Assembly (NCBI RefSeq): GCF_022201045.2
Contig: NC_068564.1
Span: forward strand, 29,355,001-29,419,000
Direction: 5' to 3'
Length of the DNA stretch: 64,000 nt
From: Citrus sinensis
Lineage: Eukaryota > Streptophyta > Magnoliopsida > Sapindales > Rutaceae
Shown here: positions 10,389 through 20,434 of the stretch, one piece after another
How positions within the stretch are numbered: the stretch's first letter is position 1
How the letters are laid out: every line of letters begins with the position of its first letter
Notes under the pieces: generated by a model
What the model saw: the letters and a program-made list of their open reading frames with translations, nothing else
Databases searched by the model: none
Told to the model about the DNA's origin: nothing
Made by a program: the position numbers and the translations under genes

Positions 10389-13102
10389 ATGTCCCATTAC
10401 CACGCGGATGATGCGGAGTATATGGCAGATGAATATGACATGGAAGATATAGATGATGATATGGACGAAGAATTTCGTGGCAGAGATATGGGTGGCTCAG
10501 ACTCTGATGTCGATGAATATGATTACTCGGTTTGTGATGTGTTTCACTTTGCCTATTTAGAAAGTTTTAAGCATTATCTAACATTGTTATTTGAGCTGAT
10601 CTGGATGTTGCTTTTACATGTTTGATCTTTCTTTAGTTTTTGTTTGAGCATTGTAGTTTATAAGAGGTTTGATGTGACTGGTGCAGAATAATAAAATAGC
10701 CGATACGTCTGCTGCTCAAGCTAGAAGAGGGAAGGATATCCAGGGTATACCATGGGAGAGGCTTAGCATAACCAGGGAAAAATACCGGCAAACTCGGCTA
10801 GAACAGTACAAGAACTATGAAAACATTCCTAATTCCGGAGAGGGCTCAGGGAAGGTGGAACATTTTTACTTTCTGTTTTTCTACCTTTACCTTTCACACC
10901 ATGTTCAATGTTTATACTGTAATTCAATAGAAATCACTGTTTTACCTTCCATCTGCCATTATTATATGCAGGATTGCAAAGTTACTAAGAAAGGGGCTTC
11001 ATATTATGAATTCAGAAGAAATTCAAGATCTGTGAAATCCACTATTCTTCATTTTCAGGTAGGCTAATTGAAGTATAATTGTAGTTACATATAACTCACA
11101 TTTCCTTTTCTATCGCCCTTCAATGTACTCTGATTATCACTCTTAACTAGAGTGAATTACTCAATTTATGGTCCTTAGTGTCATGGTTCTTCATTGCATA
11201 AATGGACAATAGTATGCATCATTTATTTGTCAGTGTGCAGCAATATGACTCTGGTATGAACATGGCTTATGGATACGTGCAGACATACGTGGCTATTTCT
11301 GACCTGCGATTGACTCACGAAAGATGATATGTGTTTCTCTGACACCTTTGTTTTTGTGTTGTAGCTGAGGAACTTGGTTTGGGCAACGTCAAAGCACGAT
11401 GTCTACCTTATGTCACATTTTTCAGTCATCCATTGGTCTTCATTAACTTCCAGCAGGTCTCAAGTTCTCAATGTTTCAGGCCATGTGGCACCATCCGAGG
11501 TTAGTATTTTTACAAATTTTGTGCTGAAAAACCCTTGCTTTTTCTATCCTTTTGCCTTTCCAAATTTTATCATCTTGAATCATGATTTCCTTAAGATTTG
11601 AATACGGTTTTTTTTTTTGTTTTTTTTAATTACTTTTATATAGAAACATCCTGGCAGTCTGTTGGAAGGATTTACGCAGACTCAAGTTAGTACGCTTGCT
11701 GTGAAAGACAAGTTGCTAGTTGCTGGAGGGTTTCAGGGAGAGCTTATTTGCAAGGTAAGTTGTAGCACGTCCTCTTTAAGTCTTTTCTGGAGTAGAATAA
11801 GGAGATATTGGAGAATAAATAAGCCTTGCTGTAGCAGTGGCAGGCCCATTTGCATAAATGGTGGTTGCTTTTTCGTAAGATGTGATTTCCTTGCCTTAGG
11901 TTGTAGGGCTTTTAGCTTTTAAGGGATCCTTAATTGAATAACGGCGGGGTACATTAGTTTTGATATATGAATCATGTTAATGTTTTTGCTAAGCTATGAT
12001 AATAGCTTTCATCTTACCACTTTTGGCTTTGAAAGAATTATATAGTTGGTTTTGTGATTGAGGTGTTATTTTCATTGACATACAGCATTTAGATCGACCT
12101 GGAGTGAGCTTTTGTTCTCGTACTACTTATGATGATAATGCAATCACCAATGCTGTTGAGATCTACGGCAGTCCCAGGTATTTCTTCTTTCTTATGCCCG
12201 TAATTAAACTACGGACTTCCAAGCTGAACCTAATTAATCTTGTTCACTTAATTCTCAGTGGTGCAGTCCACTTTACTGCCTCAAACAATGACTGCGGAGT
12301 GAGAGACTTTGATATGGGGAAGTATCAACTCTCTAAGCATTTCCGTTTCCCTTGGCCTGTGAATGTAAGTTCCTCATATTGTATAATCCTGTTATGTAGA
12401 TTATTGAATTTTATGACTGAAAAGGTAATCATCTGTTTGTTGTGTTTGCAGCATTCTTCACAAAGTCCTGATGGTAAACTTCTAATAATCGTTGGAGACA
12501 ACCCAGATGGTTTATTAGTGGATTCCATGACGGGAAAGGTAGGCTCCTCTTCTCTTTTCAATTTAAATGGACATATGTGTTCTCAAATTAATTCTTTGGA
12601 AGTTATTTGATATCATGAATTAGTGATAAATTGACATCTAGAGCCTGAAATCAAAGCATGCTCTAACTTGAGTTTGTGATCTCTGCAGACCATTGCCTCA
12701 TTGTGCGGGCACTTGGATTTCTCATTTGCATCTGCATGGCACCCCAATGGTGTCACTTTCGCCACTGGAAACCAGGACAAAACATGCAGAATTTGGGATC
12801 TACGAAACCTATCTGAGTCGGTGGCTGTTCTGAAGGGCAATCTTGGAGCCATTAGGTCGATCCGCTATACATCTGATGGTCGGTACATGGCGACAGCCGA
12901 GCCTGCTGACTTTGTGCATGTCTATGACGTTAAGAGTGGGTATGAGAAGGAGCAGGAAATTGACTTTTTTGGTGAAATATCTGGCATTTCATTCAGTCCC
13001 GACACAGAGTCTCTCTTCATTGGAGTTTGGGATCGGACATATGGCAGCCTCCTTGAATATGGTCGCTGCCGGAATTACTCATATCTCGACTCCTTAATTT
13101 GA
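10389..13102 (+). CDS. WD40-repeat protein of the plant At1g55680/At1g36070 (C2A9.03-like) family
   Basis: Nine coding exons: 10389-10529, 10687-10854, 10972-11058, 11365-11499, 11644-11754, 12086-12177, 12259-12364, 12452-12538 and 12689-13102. All have GT/AG borders and consistent phase and give 446 residues. The N-terminus is very acidic (HYHADDAEYMADEYDMEDID). The middle contains IPWERLSITREKYRQTRLEQ, a conserved signature of this family. WD-type blades fill the C-terminal half; the clearest is in the last exon, GHLDFSFASAWHPNG with KTCRIWDLRN, followed by AIRSIRYTSDGRYMATAEP. The fold predicts a beta-propeller scaffold; a precise biochemical role is not known to me. The start ATG lies three bases after a leader-intron acceptor. 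The stop TGA is followed by a probable 3'UTR to about 13440. Confidence 0.93.
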
Positions 13103-13773
13103 GTTGGATGTGCAATTTGCAAATAAGTGTGTTGATGGGGCTTACTTGGTTCAGTTGAGAAACCTAGTTTCATGCCGGTAGGAGAGTCTAGGTGTAAATG
13201 TGCCGTGACGTGCAATTTAGGTTATTGTGGTTCAATCAATTGTGATTCCACTTCCTGTGGTGGAGGTCGTCAGAAGATGTGTGAAAATGCAGGAATCGAT
13301 GTACAGAGGCTGGAAGAAACCAGCTATTTCATGTGAACTACATAAAAGGAAAATGACAACTATGTCTTCCTGATGAACAGTACAATTTCATGAGTGAATC
13401 CTGCCCTTGATTTATGTTAATGTTGTTCGATTCTCTTTTCCAGTCTCTCGCTTTCTTACCGATGTCGTAGGCCCATGGTGGAGGGTCAGACTTGCAATGT
13501 TGCATCATGTTATAATGGTTTGAAAGTGTACGGGTTGCAAGTGTTTCTTGTGACGCCTATCAAGTTACTGGTTGCACTTAAATATGAAATCATACACCAC
13601 GCATCAATGATATTAGGTCTTAGTTTCGTTAGAAATGTTATAGAGAATTTTTGAAAGTGTAATGGAAAAAACAGTGTCAGAAATCAAATAGTAACACGTG
13701 TATACTGCAATTAATGAAACTAACCTGGGGTTTACTCAAAATAAAAAATAAAGAGATCCTAACTTAGGGGGAT
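13103..13773 (+). other. 3'UTR of the WD40 gene and short intergenic gap
   Basis: No open frame of note. The first ~340 bp probably form the 3'UTR of the WD40 gene. On the minus strand, a run of six T (13743-13748) about 26-31 bases past the tRNA 3' end fits a Pol III terminator. Confidence 0.5.
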
Positions 13774-13845
13774 TGAACCCGACGTGAATCGAACACGCAA
13801 CCTTCTGATCTGGAGTCAGACGCGCTACCATTGCGCCACGGATCC
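13774..13845 (-). tRNA. tRNA-Trp (anticodon CCA)
   Basis: The 72-nt minus-strand sequence starts GGATCCGTGGCGCAATGG, carries the anticodon loop GACTCCAGATC and a B-box GTTCGATTC, and ends in GGGTTC plus discriminator A. The acceptor stem pairs with G-T wobbles, and the length is usual for plant tRNA-Trp. There is no intron and no encoded CCA. Upstream on its strand, ACAACTA sits just before position 1 and TATATAAA lies about 30 bases back. This is the CAA plus TATA-like arrangement of plant Pol III tRNA genes. The gene is identical to the copy at 19957-20028. Confidence 0.97.
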
Positions 13846-14222
13846 TAGTTGTATGGATCTAGGGAAAATAAAATTTATATATTAAACTATAATCAAGAGT
13901 GGAGAGCTCTTCTGCTGACACCTGGAATCTGGAACCAGAAATCTCTGATCCACAAGAGAGCCAATGAGACAAGGCCAAGTAACCTTAGCAAAAATCTTTC
14001 ATCACTCATTCCCATCCTCTCATATCCCAGTGTGATTTTTTCTTAACCAATACTTGTATGGATCACGAGAATACGTGATCCATATCTGTGTTTCTATCGC
14101 CGCTAAGCCTGTTCTATTTCTTGCAAAAATTTATCATAATCCAGGAACTCAAAAACTCCATCATCCATCAAGGCATCAACCAGAACACAAAAAAGAAGGA
14201 AAAAGAGGGGAAAAAAAGAAAA
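13846..14222 (+). promoter_or_regulatory. PSAG promoter/leader with CCAAT box and perfect 11-bp hairpin
   Basis: A CCAAT motif lies at 13961-13965. A perfect inverted repeat follows at 14057-14067 and 14074-14084 (TATGGATCACG and its complement, loop of 6). An AG-rich leader, AAGAAGGAAAAAGAGGGG, precedes the ATG. The short open frames here are not supported as genes. Confidence 0.4.
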
Positions 14223-14699
14223 ATGGCAGCCTCATCCTCCTTGTTCACACCCTCCACCATCACCGTCCGAAAACACCAAATTTCACCCTCCAGCATCTCA
14301 TTCCAAGGCCTAAGACCCCTCAACACCAGGGCCAAAACCCCCCTCCCCAAGCTCGCCACCTCCGCCAAAAGAAACAGCTTCGGCGGCATTAAAGCTGAGC
14401 TGAACACACCACTTGTCATCAGCCTCAGCACTGGCCTCTCCTTGTTCTTGGGCAGGTTCGTCTTCTTCAACTTCCAAAGAGAGAACGTGGCCAAACAAGG
14501 CTTGCCCGAGCAGAATGGAGTCACCCACTTTGAAGCCGGTGATGTTCGTGCCAAGGAATATGTTAGCCTCCTCAAATCCAACGACCCAGTTGGCTTTAAC
14601 ATTGTTGATGTTCTCGCTTGGGGTTCCATTGGCCATATTGTCGCTTACTACATCTTGGCCACCTCCAGCAACGGCTATGATCCCAAGTTCTTTGGTTGA
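14223..14699 (+). CDS. PSAG: Photosystem I reaction centre subunit V, chloroplast precursor
   Basis: One uninterrupted exon encodes 158 residues. PsaG is a nuclear-encoded thylakoid membrane subunit at the edge of the photosystem I core; it stabilises the complex and the peripheral antenna. Residues 1 to about 58 are a Ser/Thr/Pro-rich, acid-poor chloroplast transit peptide starting [12 protein letters not shown]. The mature part begins near [19 protein letters not shown], the first membrane helix. A loop with [17 protein letters not shown] and [20 protein letters not shown] follows. The second helix contains [20 protein letters not shown], and the protein ends [11 protein letters not shown]. 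The mature sequence is almost invariant among plants, which makes the assignment secure. It lies about 1.5 kb before the ARID-HMG gene, as its relatives do in Arabidopsis. Confidence 0.98.
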   Translation: MAASSSLFTPSTITVRKHQISPSSISFQGLRPLNTRAKTPLPKLATSAKRNSFGGIKAELNTPLVISLSTGLSLFLGRFVFFNFQRENVAKQGLPEQNGVTHFEAGDVRAKEYVSLLKSNDPVGFNIVDVLAWGSIGHIVAYYILATSSNGYDPKFFG

Positions 14700-16254
14700 T
14701 TTTGTTATTTGTACTGTCTCTCTTTTGTCTCTTTTAGTTTCTTAATTTCTCAAGTGTTGCGCTTTGTATAGTTAATAAATTTCCTAGCATTTAATGGATG
14801 AGACCGATGATGTAATCTTTGCATTTTTCACATTTTTAACGTGCATGTTTTTTTCTCTTTGTTCCGTATGTCACAGCTTGCAGAAAAAAAAACAGAAACT
14901 GAAAACAAATGATTCGCAACAAATGTTGACTCAAATATGGATTCTTGAGATCTCAGCTCTCTAGTGGTGGCTTTAATCTGACTCTGGCCTCTGTGTCAGT
15001 AATTTGCAGCAATTTTTTTTCCGGATTAATCTGAGCAAATAACTATATGATTAGTTATTAATTAATAAAAAAAATTAAATTTTATCCGTACACAAAGTCT
15101 TTAAAAGTTCAATGAAACTCAGATTAGAAGAAGGAGATCCTGTTTCTTTTTTTTTCTTTCTAATTTCTTCTGATTCAATTTATTAAAATTAATTAATAGA
15201 CGTTTCGGAAGACTTGACTTTCCTTGAACTAAAACCATCAATTAGTCAGCTTTTAATTAAAAAAAAAAAACCTAGAAATTGTTAACACTATTTCTTTTCC
15301 CCCCCTAAATTATCATCATCCTTTAAATGAATCATCAAATAAATTGCGGACTGGTTAATTAAGTTCCACCATGTACCAGTGAAGTTAATTTAACACGTTC
15401 ATCATGGTAATTGTAGCTCACCATGATAGAACGGCCAGATTTCTAAGACCTATGTGGTAAGAGAATCAATTATGTTGACTCTTGTGGATAAAGTCATTAT
15501 TTTATTTTGATTAATTGCAAGCATTTTCATTCAACCAAAAATAATATAGATATGTCACTAAATTTTTATATAATAATTTCTTCTCAAAAGAATATGCATT
15601 AGTCACCGGCTATATATTCTACTCCATTCGCAATACTCACATTATAATTTCTAAAAAAAAGTTAAATAATAATAATAATAATAATAAATAAATAAATAAA
15701 TAAATAAATAAGAGCACTGATAATTAAATATAAAAAAAATACATGGAAATGAAATTGTTGTTCGTATTACATTATCATTCCGACACACAAAATGGCAACA
15801 TTCGTGATGTCGTTAATGATGTCTTTTTGTAGTTTAAATATAATTTTTTTAATAAAATAAAAATAATAATTATTAGCCTGGGTGCGCCTCTAATCTTTAT
15901 TTAATATAATAAAGAATAAAATAAAAGGAGTCACCAGTGTCTTGCTTTGCCTTTACCCTTCGTCTTAATCCGATGACCTAACCTCATCTTCTCATTCCTC
16001 TTCTTCTATCTCCCCTCCTCTGCTTGTGTTAGTAGCAAGAATTAACTTTGATTCTACTATTATTCTAAATATATTTTATTTTATCATATAGTTTTTATTT
16101 TCGTATCATCTTTTTGTCAACCATCTAATCCTCATTTTATTTATTATTTTTGGCTAATTACTTTGCCAAAAAAAAAAAAAAAGAAAAAAGAAAAAAATTA
16201 ATCTTCTTCTTCTTCTTCTTCCTTACTATCTAATCTTTATCTCTCGCACAAAAC
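14700..16254. other. Intergenic region between PSAG and the ARID-HMG gene
   Basis: Contains the PSAG 3'UTR (to about 14830) and AT-rich DNA. A compound AAT/AAAT microsatellite lies at 15666-15711. The promoter/leader of the next gene has a CTT repeat (about 16203-16222). No other gene is seen. Confidence 0.6.
15666..15711. repeat. Compound microsatellite (AAT)n(AAAT)n
   Basis: About seven AAT units run directly into about six AAAT units. Low-complexity, non-coding. Confidence 0.9.
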
Positions 16255-19200
16255 ATGTCGTCCCATATGTTAAATGGCCAAAAATCATCCGCCACTACTA
16301 GCAACAGCAACAGTAACAGCAACAACAACAACAACAACAACAAGGCATCCAGTTACTACCCTCCACCAACAGCCAAGTACGAGGATATTGCTCAGAGTTC
16401 TGATCTTTTCTGGGCTACTCTCGAAGCATTTCACAAGTCTTTTGGTGACAAGTTCAAGTTTGTGACTTTTGCTTTTCTTCATGTTTTCTTTTTCCCCCTC
16501 CGTAAATTTTGTTCCTTTATGATTTTTGGCTCATGTCTGCTGAACAAATTTTGAGCTTTGACACTGAGAGCTTTATGTTTTTAGTAATTTTTTTTTACCT
16601 TTTCTAAGTAATGTTGGATGATTGGTGGTCTGTTCTTAATTTATTTATGTTAGGCACCATTAACTTTTTTTATGCTTGCCATGGATGCACAACGGGGATT
16701 GCCATTTGACTTATGGCTCACTGATATGGCAGTGGTTCAGATCTCAATGCTTTGATACCGTGTAACTAATTGATATAATTACAGCTCGACAGTTTCTTCA
16801 AACTAGTTGACAGTTGGAGACAAGAATGAACATCCTGTTAGATTAGTTGGAATCTGGTTTGATAAGCTTGTTCAATGTAACTGCATGATTGGCCTGCCGA
16901 TATTAAGTGACTTGCTGGTCTTATTAAGGTTTCAATGTTTTGGTTCTTTGTATTTAAACACCATTATCCAAAGTTGCAAACTATGAGACCTGTCTGCCTT
17001 CTCTTTATTTGGCTAAAACTTCATCCGGTGTGACGTGGAGCATAGAAGTATTATATACATTTACTTTTGAGGTCATTATGTTTCTTGCTTGCTTTTATTT
17101 CAATCGACCCTTTCATAATTCCCTTTGTTCCTTTTTCCTTCTTTCCCTCTAGGTGATTGAATGCCTTTACATGAACTCCTTTCATTATCCTTTTCTGCTG
17201 CTAGTCCACCAATAGAGCTGACCTTCTTAATAAAACTTAGAATAAGAAAAACGAGTACGATTGACATTCCTTCAATTTCTTTTTCCTTTGAATAGGGTTC
17301 CTACTGTAGGAGGAAAGGCGCTCGATCTGCATCGCCTTTTTGTGGAGGTGACATCTCGTGGTGGTCTTGGAAAGGTACAAGCTATTGCCTTGTTTTAAAT
17401 GAGGAGAATGGTGTGTGCAACATTCCACTCGTAAATCTGTTACAAAACCTAGCCTAACGATAATGGTGACAGTCTCATATTCCCCGGAGATGATTAAAGG
17501 ATCATGTCAAGTATTTTTTTCTCCTATGACCTGCACTATCTTGATCTTTTAACAAACTTCCAATGATATTGTCACAGCTAATTTTTGAGGCATGACTTTA
17601 ACATTTTTCCTGCATTTTCCGATGACATGGTTTGTCTTGGTTATGTTTCATCTAGTCCACGATTTGATAATGATTGCAACTGGGATGATTGTTGGGGCAT
17701 CTTCCATAGATTAATTTCCATTTTCTCCTCACAACTGAGGAGCTCTTTTTTGTATTTTTCCATTTTTCTCCCCCCTAATTGTCTTGAAATGGTTTTAGGT
17801 AATTAGAGATCGTAGATGGAAGGAAGTGGTTGTGGTCTTCAACTTTCCCACAACGATTACCAGTGCATCATTTGTATTACGGAAGTATTATCTCTCATTA
17901 CTTTACCACTTCGAGCAAGTCTACTACTTCCGCAGAGAAGCTCCTTCATCGTCAATGCCTGGTACTTGGAAATATGGATTTGAATTTTCTGTTAGAACTT
18001 TTGTTTAGATTTCATTATATAATTTGCTATTCTACTTCTACAGATGCTGTAAGCGGGAGCAGCCTTGACAATGGATCAGCATCCCCAGAGGAAGGTTCCA
18101 CAATTAACCAGTTGGGCAGTCAGGGTATGTTTCATCCGTGACATTTTATATATTCATCCTTGATTATTTGGTGTCTATTTATGATTAGTTCTTCTACTTG
18201 TAATTCAGAATGATTTGTGTTATTACTCACTTTTTACATAAAGATAAATTGGTTTTATATGATTATCTACTTGTTTCAAAAAGTTTGAATTATGGTAGTT
18301 CTTAATTTTCCATCAGTATTTTCTTCACATGGTACCTACTTTTTCCTCTTTTAAATTTTTTTGATCTGTTAAGTGGTTGTTGGCTGATATAACTATTGCT
18401 GTTGTATATTTGATGTGCAGGGAGTTCAAAATTGCAGATTGGCTGTTCAGTTTCTGGAGTCATTGATGGGAAATTTGATAATGGATATCTGGTCACTGTG
18501 AACTTGGGTTCTGAACAACTTAAAGGTGTCTTATATCATATTCCTCATGCGCATAATGTGTCTCAGAGTTCTAATAATTCAGCTGCGCCTACTCACCGAC
18601 GCCGTAAGAGATCTCGGTTGGCTTTACGAGATCCCTCTCGGCCCAAGTCAAACAGGAGTGGTTACAATTTCTTCTTTGCTGAGCACTATGCCCGACTAAA
18701 GCCACACTACTATGGACAAGAGAAAGCCATCAGCAAGAAGATAGGGGTCCTTTGGAGCAATCTCACAGAAGCTGAAAAACAGGTATACCAGATATTTACT
18801 TTCAATTCTTCTCTGGTATCATGTCTCCATATCCTGATGTTTCTCAAGTGCTTTTCTTTAACAGCATGTAGATAAGTACACACGGTTGCATTTAATGATT
18901 GGATATGAATGGTTTTCAACAAAAATAATTTCAATGGATGCTGCATATTGCTCTGAAAGTTTAGCCCTTATTTCTAAGTTGATTATTGAACTTTTTAGTT
19001 ATTTCTGCTATTTGCTTTTGGTGGTATGCTACTCAAGGACAGTTGTTCGTATATCAAAACTTGTATCCAGTAGGCAGTGACACAGAGAGTAATTTAGATG
19101 TTTATATTCTAGTAGGACTTGTTAATAAATTAAATTTTTTATTGGTATTAGAAGCAAGATGACTCTAGCAACTGGGATACTTGAGCTGATCCACTTACAA

Positions 19201-19501
19201 CTTATTTGCATTTAATTAATCTAGCTGTGATTGCTCTACGTCATTGTCTCTGAATCCATATTTGGGGCATATGAAATGAATACAGTACAGGCTTGAGCGT
19301 GGGGACATAAATGAAACCGTTTAAATTAGTCCGGCCGACTTTTACAATGGAAGATTTTATTTTGTAAATTGGGTCACCCCTCACCAGTTCACTCTTACTG
19401 TGATGCAGGTTTACCAGGAGAAAGGGTTGAAGGACAAGGAACGATACAAGTCTGAGATGTTGGAATACAGATCCTCCTATGACTCAACAGTTCAGCAGTA
19501 A
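16255..19501 (+). CDS. ARID and HMG-box DNA-binding protein, HMGB10/11 type
   Basis: Six coding exons: 16255-16457, 17296-17374, 17799-17961, 18044-18124, 18421-18782 and 19409-19501. All are GT/AG and in phase, giving 326 residues. The N-terminus is a Ser/Asn tract (residues 16-29) coded by a CAA/AAC repeat. An ARID domain covers about residues 45-140 (LFWATLEAFH, VPTVGGKALDLHRLFVEVTS, FPTTITSASFVLRKYY). A linker contains SGVIDGKFDNGYLVTVNLG, then a basic patch HRRRKRSRLALRDPSRPK. An HMG box follows at about 248-316 (SGYNFFFAEHYARLKP, ISKKIGVLWSNLTEAEKQVY). ARID-HMG fusions are plant-specific nuclear proteins that bind AT-rich or bent DNA and alter chromatin or transcription. The GVPT/GGLGK region matches HMGB10/11 rather than HMGB9 or 15 by recall. 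Confidence 0.93.
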
Positions 19502-19956
19502 CTTCCAGTGTATTGCTGCTTGCTTTTTGCGGGGATGGGGGTGGGGGAAGCCATCAATTAGGATGTAGAATTTTCTGTTCTTTCTAGCAGTTGTTGTTGT
19601 AACGATATGCCCCGGTGCAAAAGAGCAAAAGAGCAAAAGAGAAAAGAACTGAGAGGGAGGTGAAATGGGGCGGTTATGTAAAATATTTGTAACTCTTAAA
19701 TTGGTAGGACACAACAGTAGTTGGTATGCTTTTCATTTGTCATAAGAAAACTGACCTCCCATTTGAAATGGCAATAGGATTGACTGGAAATGGAGCATCT
19801 TATATGATTGACTGGAAATGGAGCATTTTATATCCAGGCAAAACTATTGAGATGCCATATTTTGAGAATCATGTCGTACTTTCGTTTCAACGTTGGTTAA
19901 AGTCAATTTTGCTCTTCAAAAAAGAAAAAGGGGTTGGATCCTAATATTCGGGGAAT
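19502..19956 (+). other. 3'UTR of the ARID-HMG gene and gap to the second tRNA
   Basis: Probable 3'UTR followed by non-coding DNA. TTGACTGGAAATGGAGCAT is repeated in direct order at about 19779 and 19808. Minus-strand T runs at 19918-19923 and 19925-19929 would serve as Pol III terminators for the adjacent tRNA. Confidence 0.45.
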
Positions 19957-20028
19957 TGAACCCGACGTGAATCGAACACGCAACCTTCTGATCTGGAGTC
20001 AGACGCGCTACCATTGCGCCACGGATCC
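19957..20028 (-). tRNA. tRNA-Trp (anticodon CCA), second identical copy
   Basis: The 72-nt sequence is base-for-base identical to the tRNA-Trp at 13774-13845: same anticodon CCA, A-box TGGCGCAATGG and B-box GTTCGATTC. On its strand, CCAACG precedes position 1 and TATATGA lies about 30 bases upstream, as expected for plant Pol III genes. The first ~20 bases downstream still resemble the first copy (CCCC, TTAGGATC), which suggests origin by local duplication. Confidence 0.97.
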
Positions 20029-20083
20029 CGTTGGTGAGCTTAAGGTGGAATCATATAGTATTAACCAATATTATTCTGCCCAG

Positions 20084-20434
20084 TCTTACTGTTTTTACCT
20101 CTTTTTTCCTGACAGTTTTAATAATATGGTGTTGTTATTCTCTCATTACTCTTAACTATATCAAAATAATAAATTACTATAAAAATTATTAACTATAAAT
20201 AAAAGCATTTTACTCTTTTGTCTGTTACTTCCATAAGTCAAAAGATGATAGCAACCCCTAAATCTTACTGTTTTTACGACTTTTAACATGACAGTTTTTA
20301 TATTATGGGGTCATTATTCTTTCATTACTCGTAACTACATCAAAATAATAAATTACTATAAAAACTGTTGACTATAAAAATAATATTTTACTCTTTTTTT
20401 TTCTGTTATTTCCGTAAGTCCAAAAAGATGATGT
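20084..20434. repeat. Tandem duplication of about 179 bp
   Basis: Copy 1 (20084-20262) and copy 2 (20263-20434) both run TCTTACTGTTTTTAC, ATGACAGTTTT or CTGACAGTTTT, TCATTACTC, ATCAAAATAATAAATTACTA and AAAGATGAT in the same order. The copies differ by scattered substitutions. A diverged inverted relative lies at about 20775-20905, so the array may be part of a decayed TIR element spanning about 20305-20912. Confidence 0.75.

Noticed and set aside
13849-14046. Plus-strand frame next to the first tRNA, with possible tRNA-like sequence
   Set aside because: No cloverleaf, anticodon arm or B-box could be drawn; most likely the PSAG upstream region.
14168-14629. Antisense open frames across PSAG
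   Set aside because: Shadows of the highly conserved PSAG reading frame.
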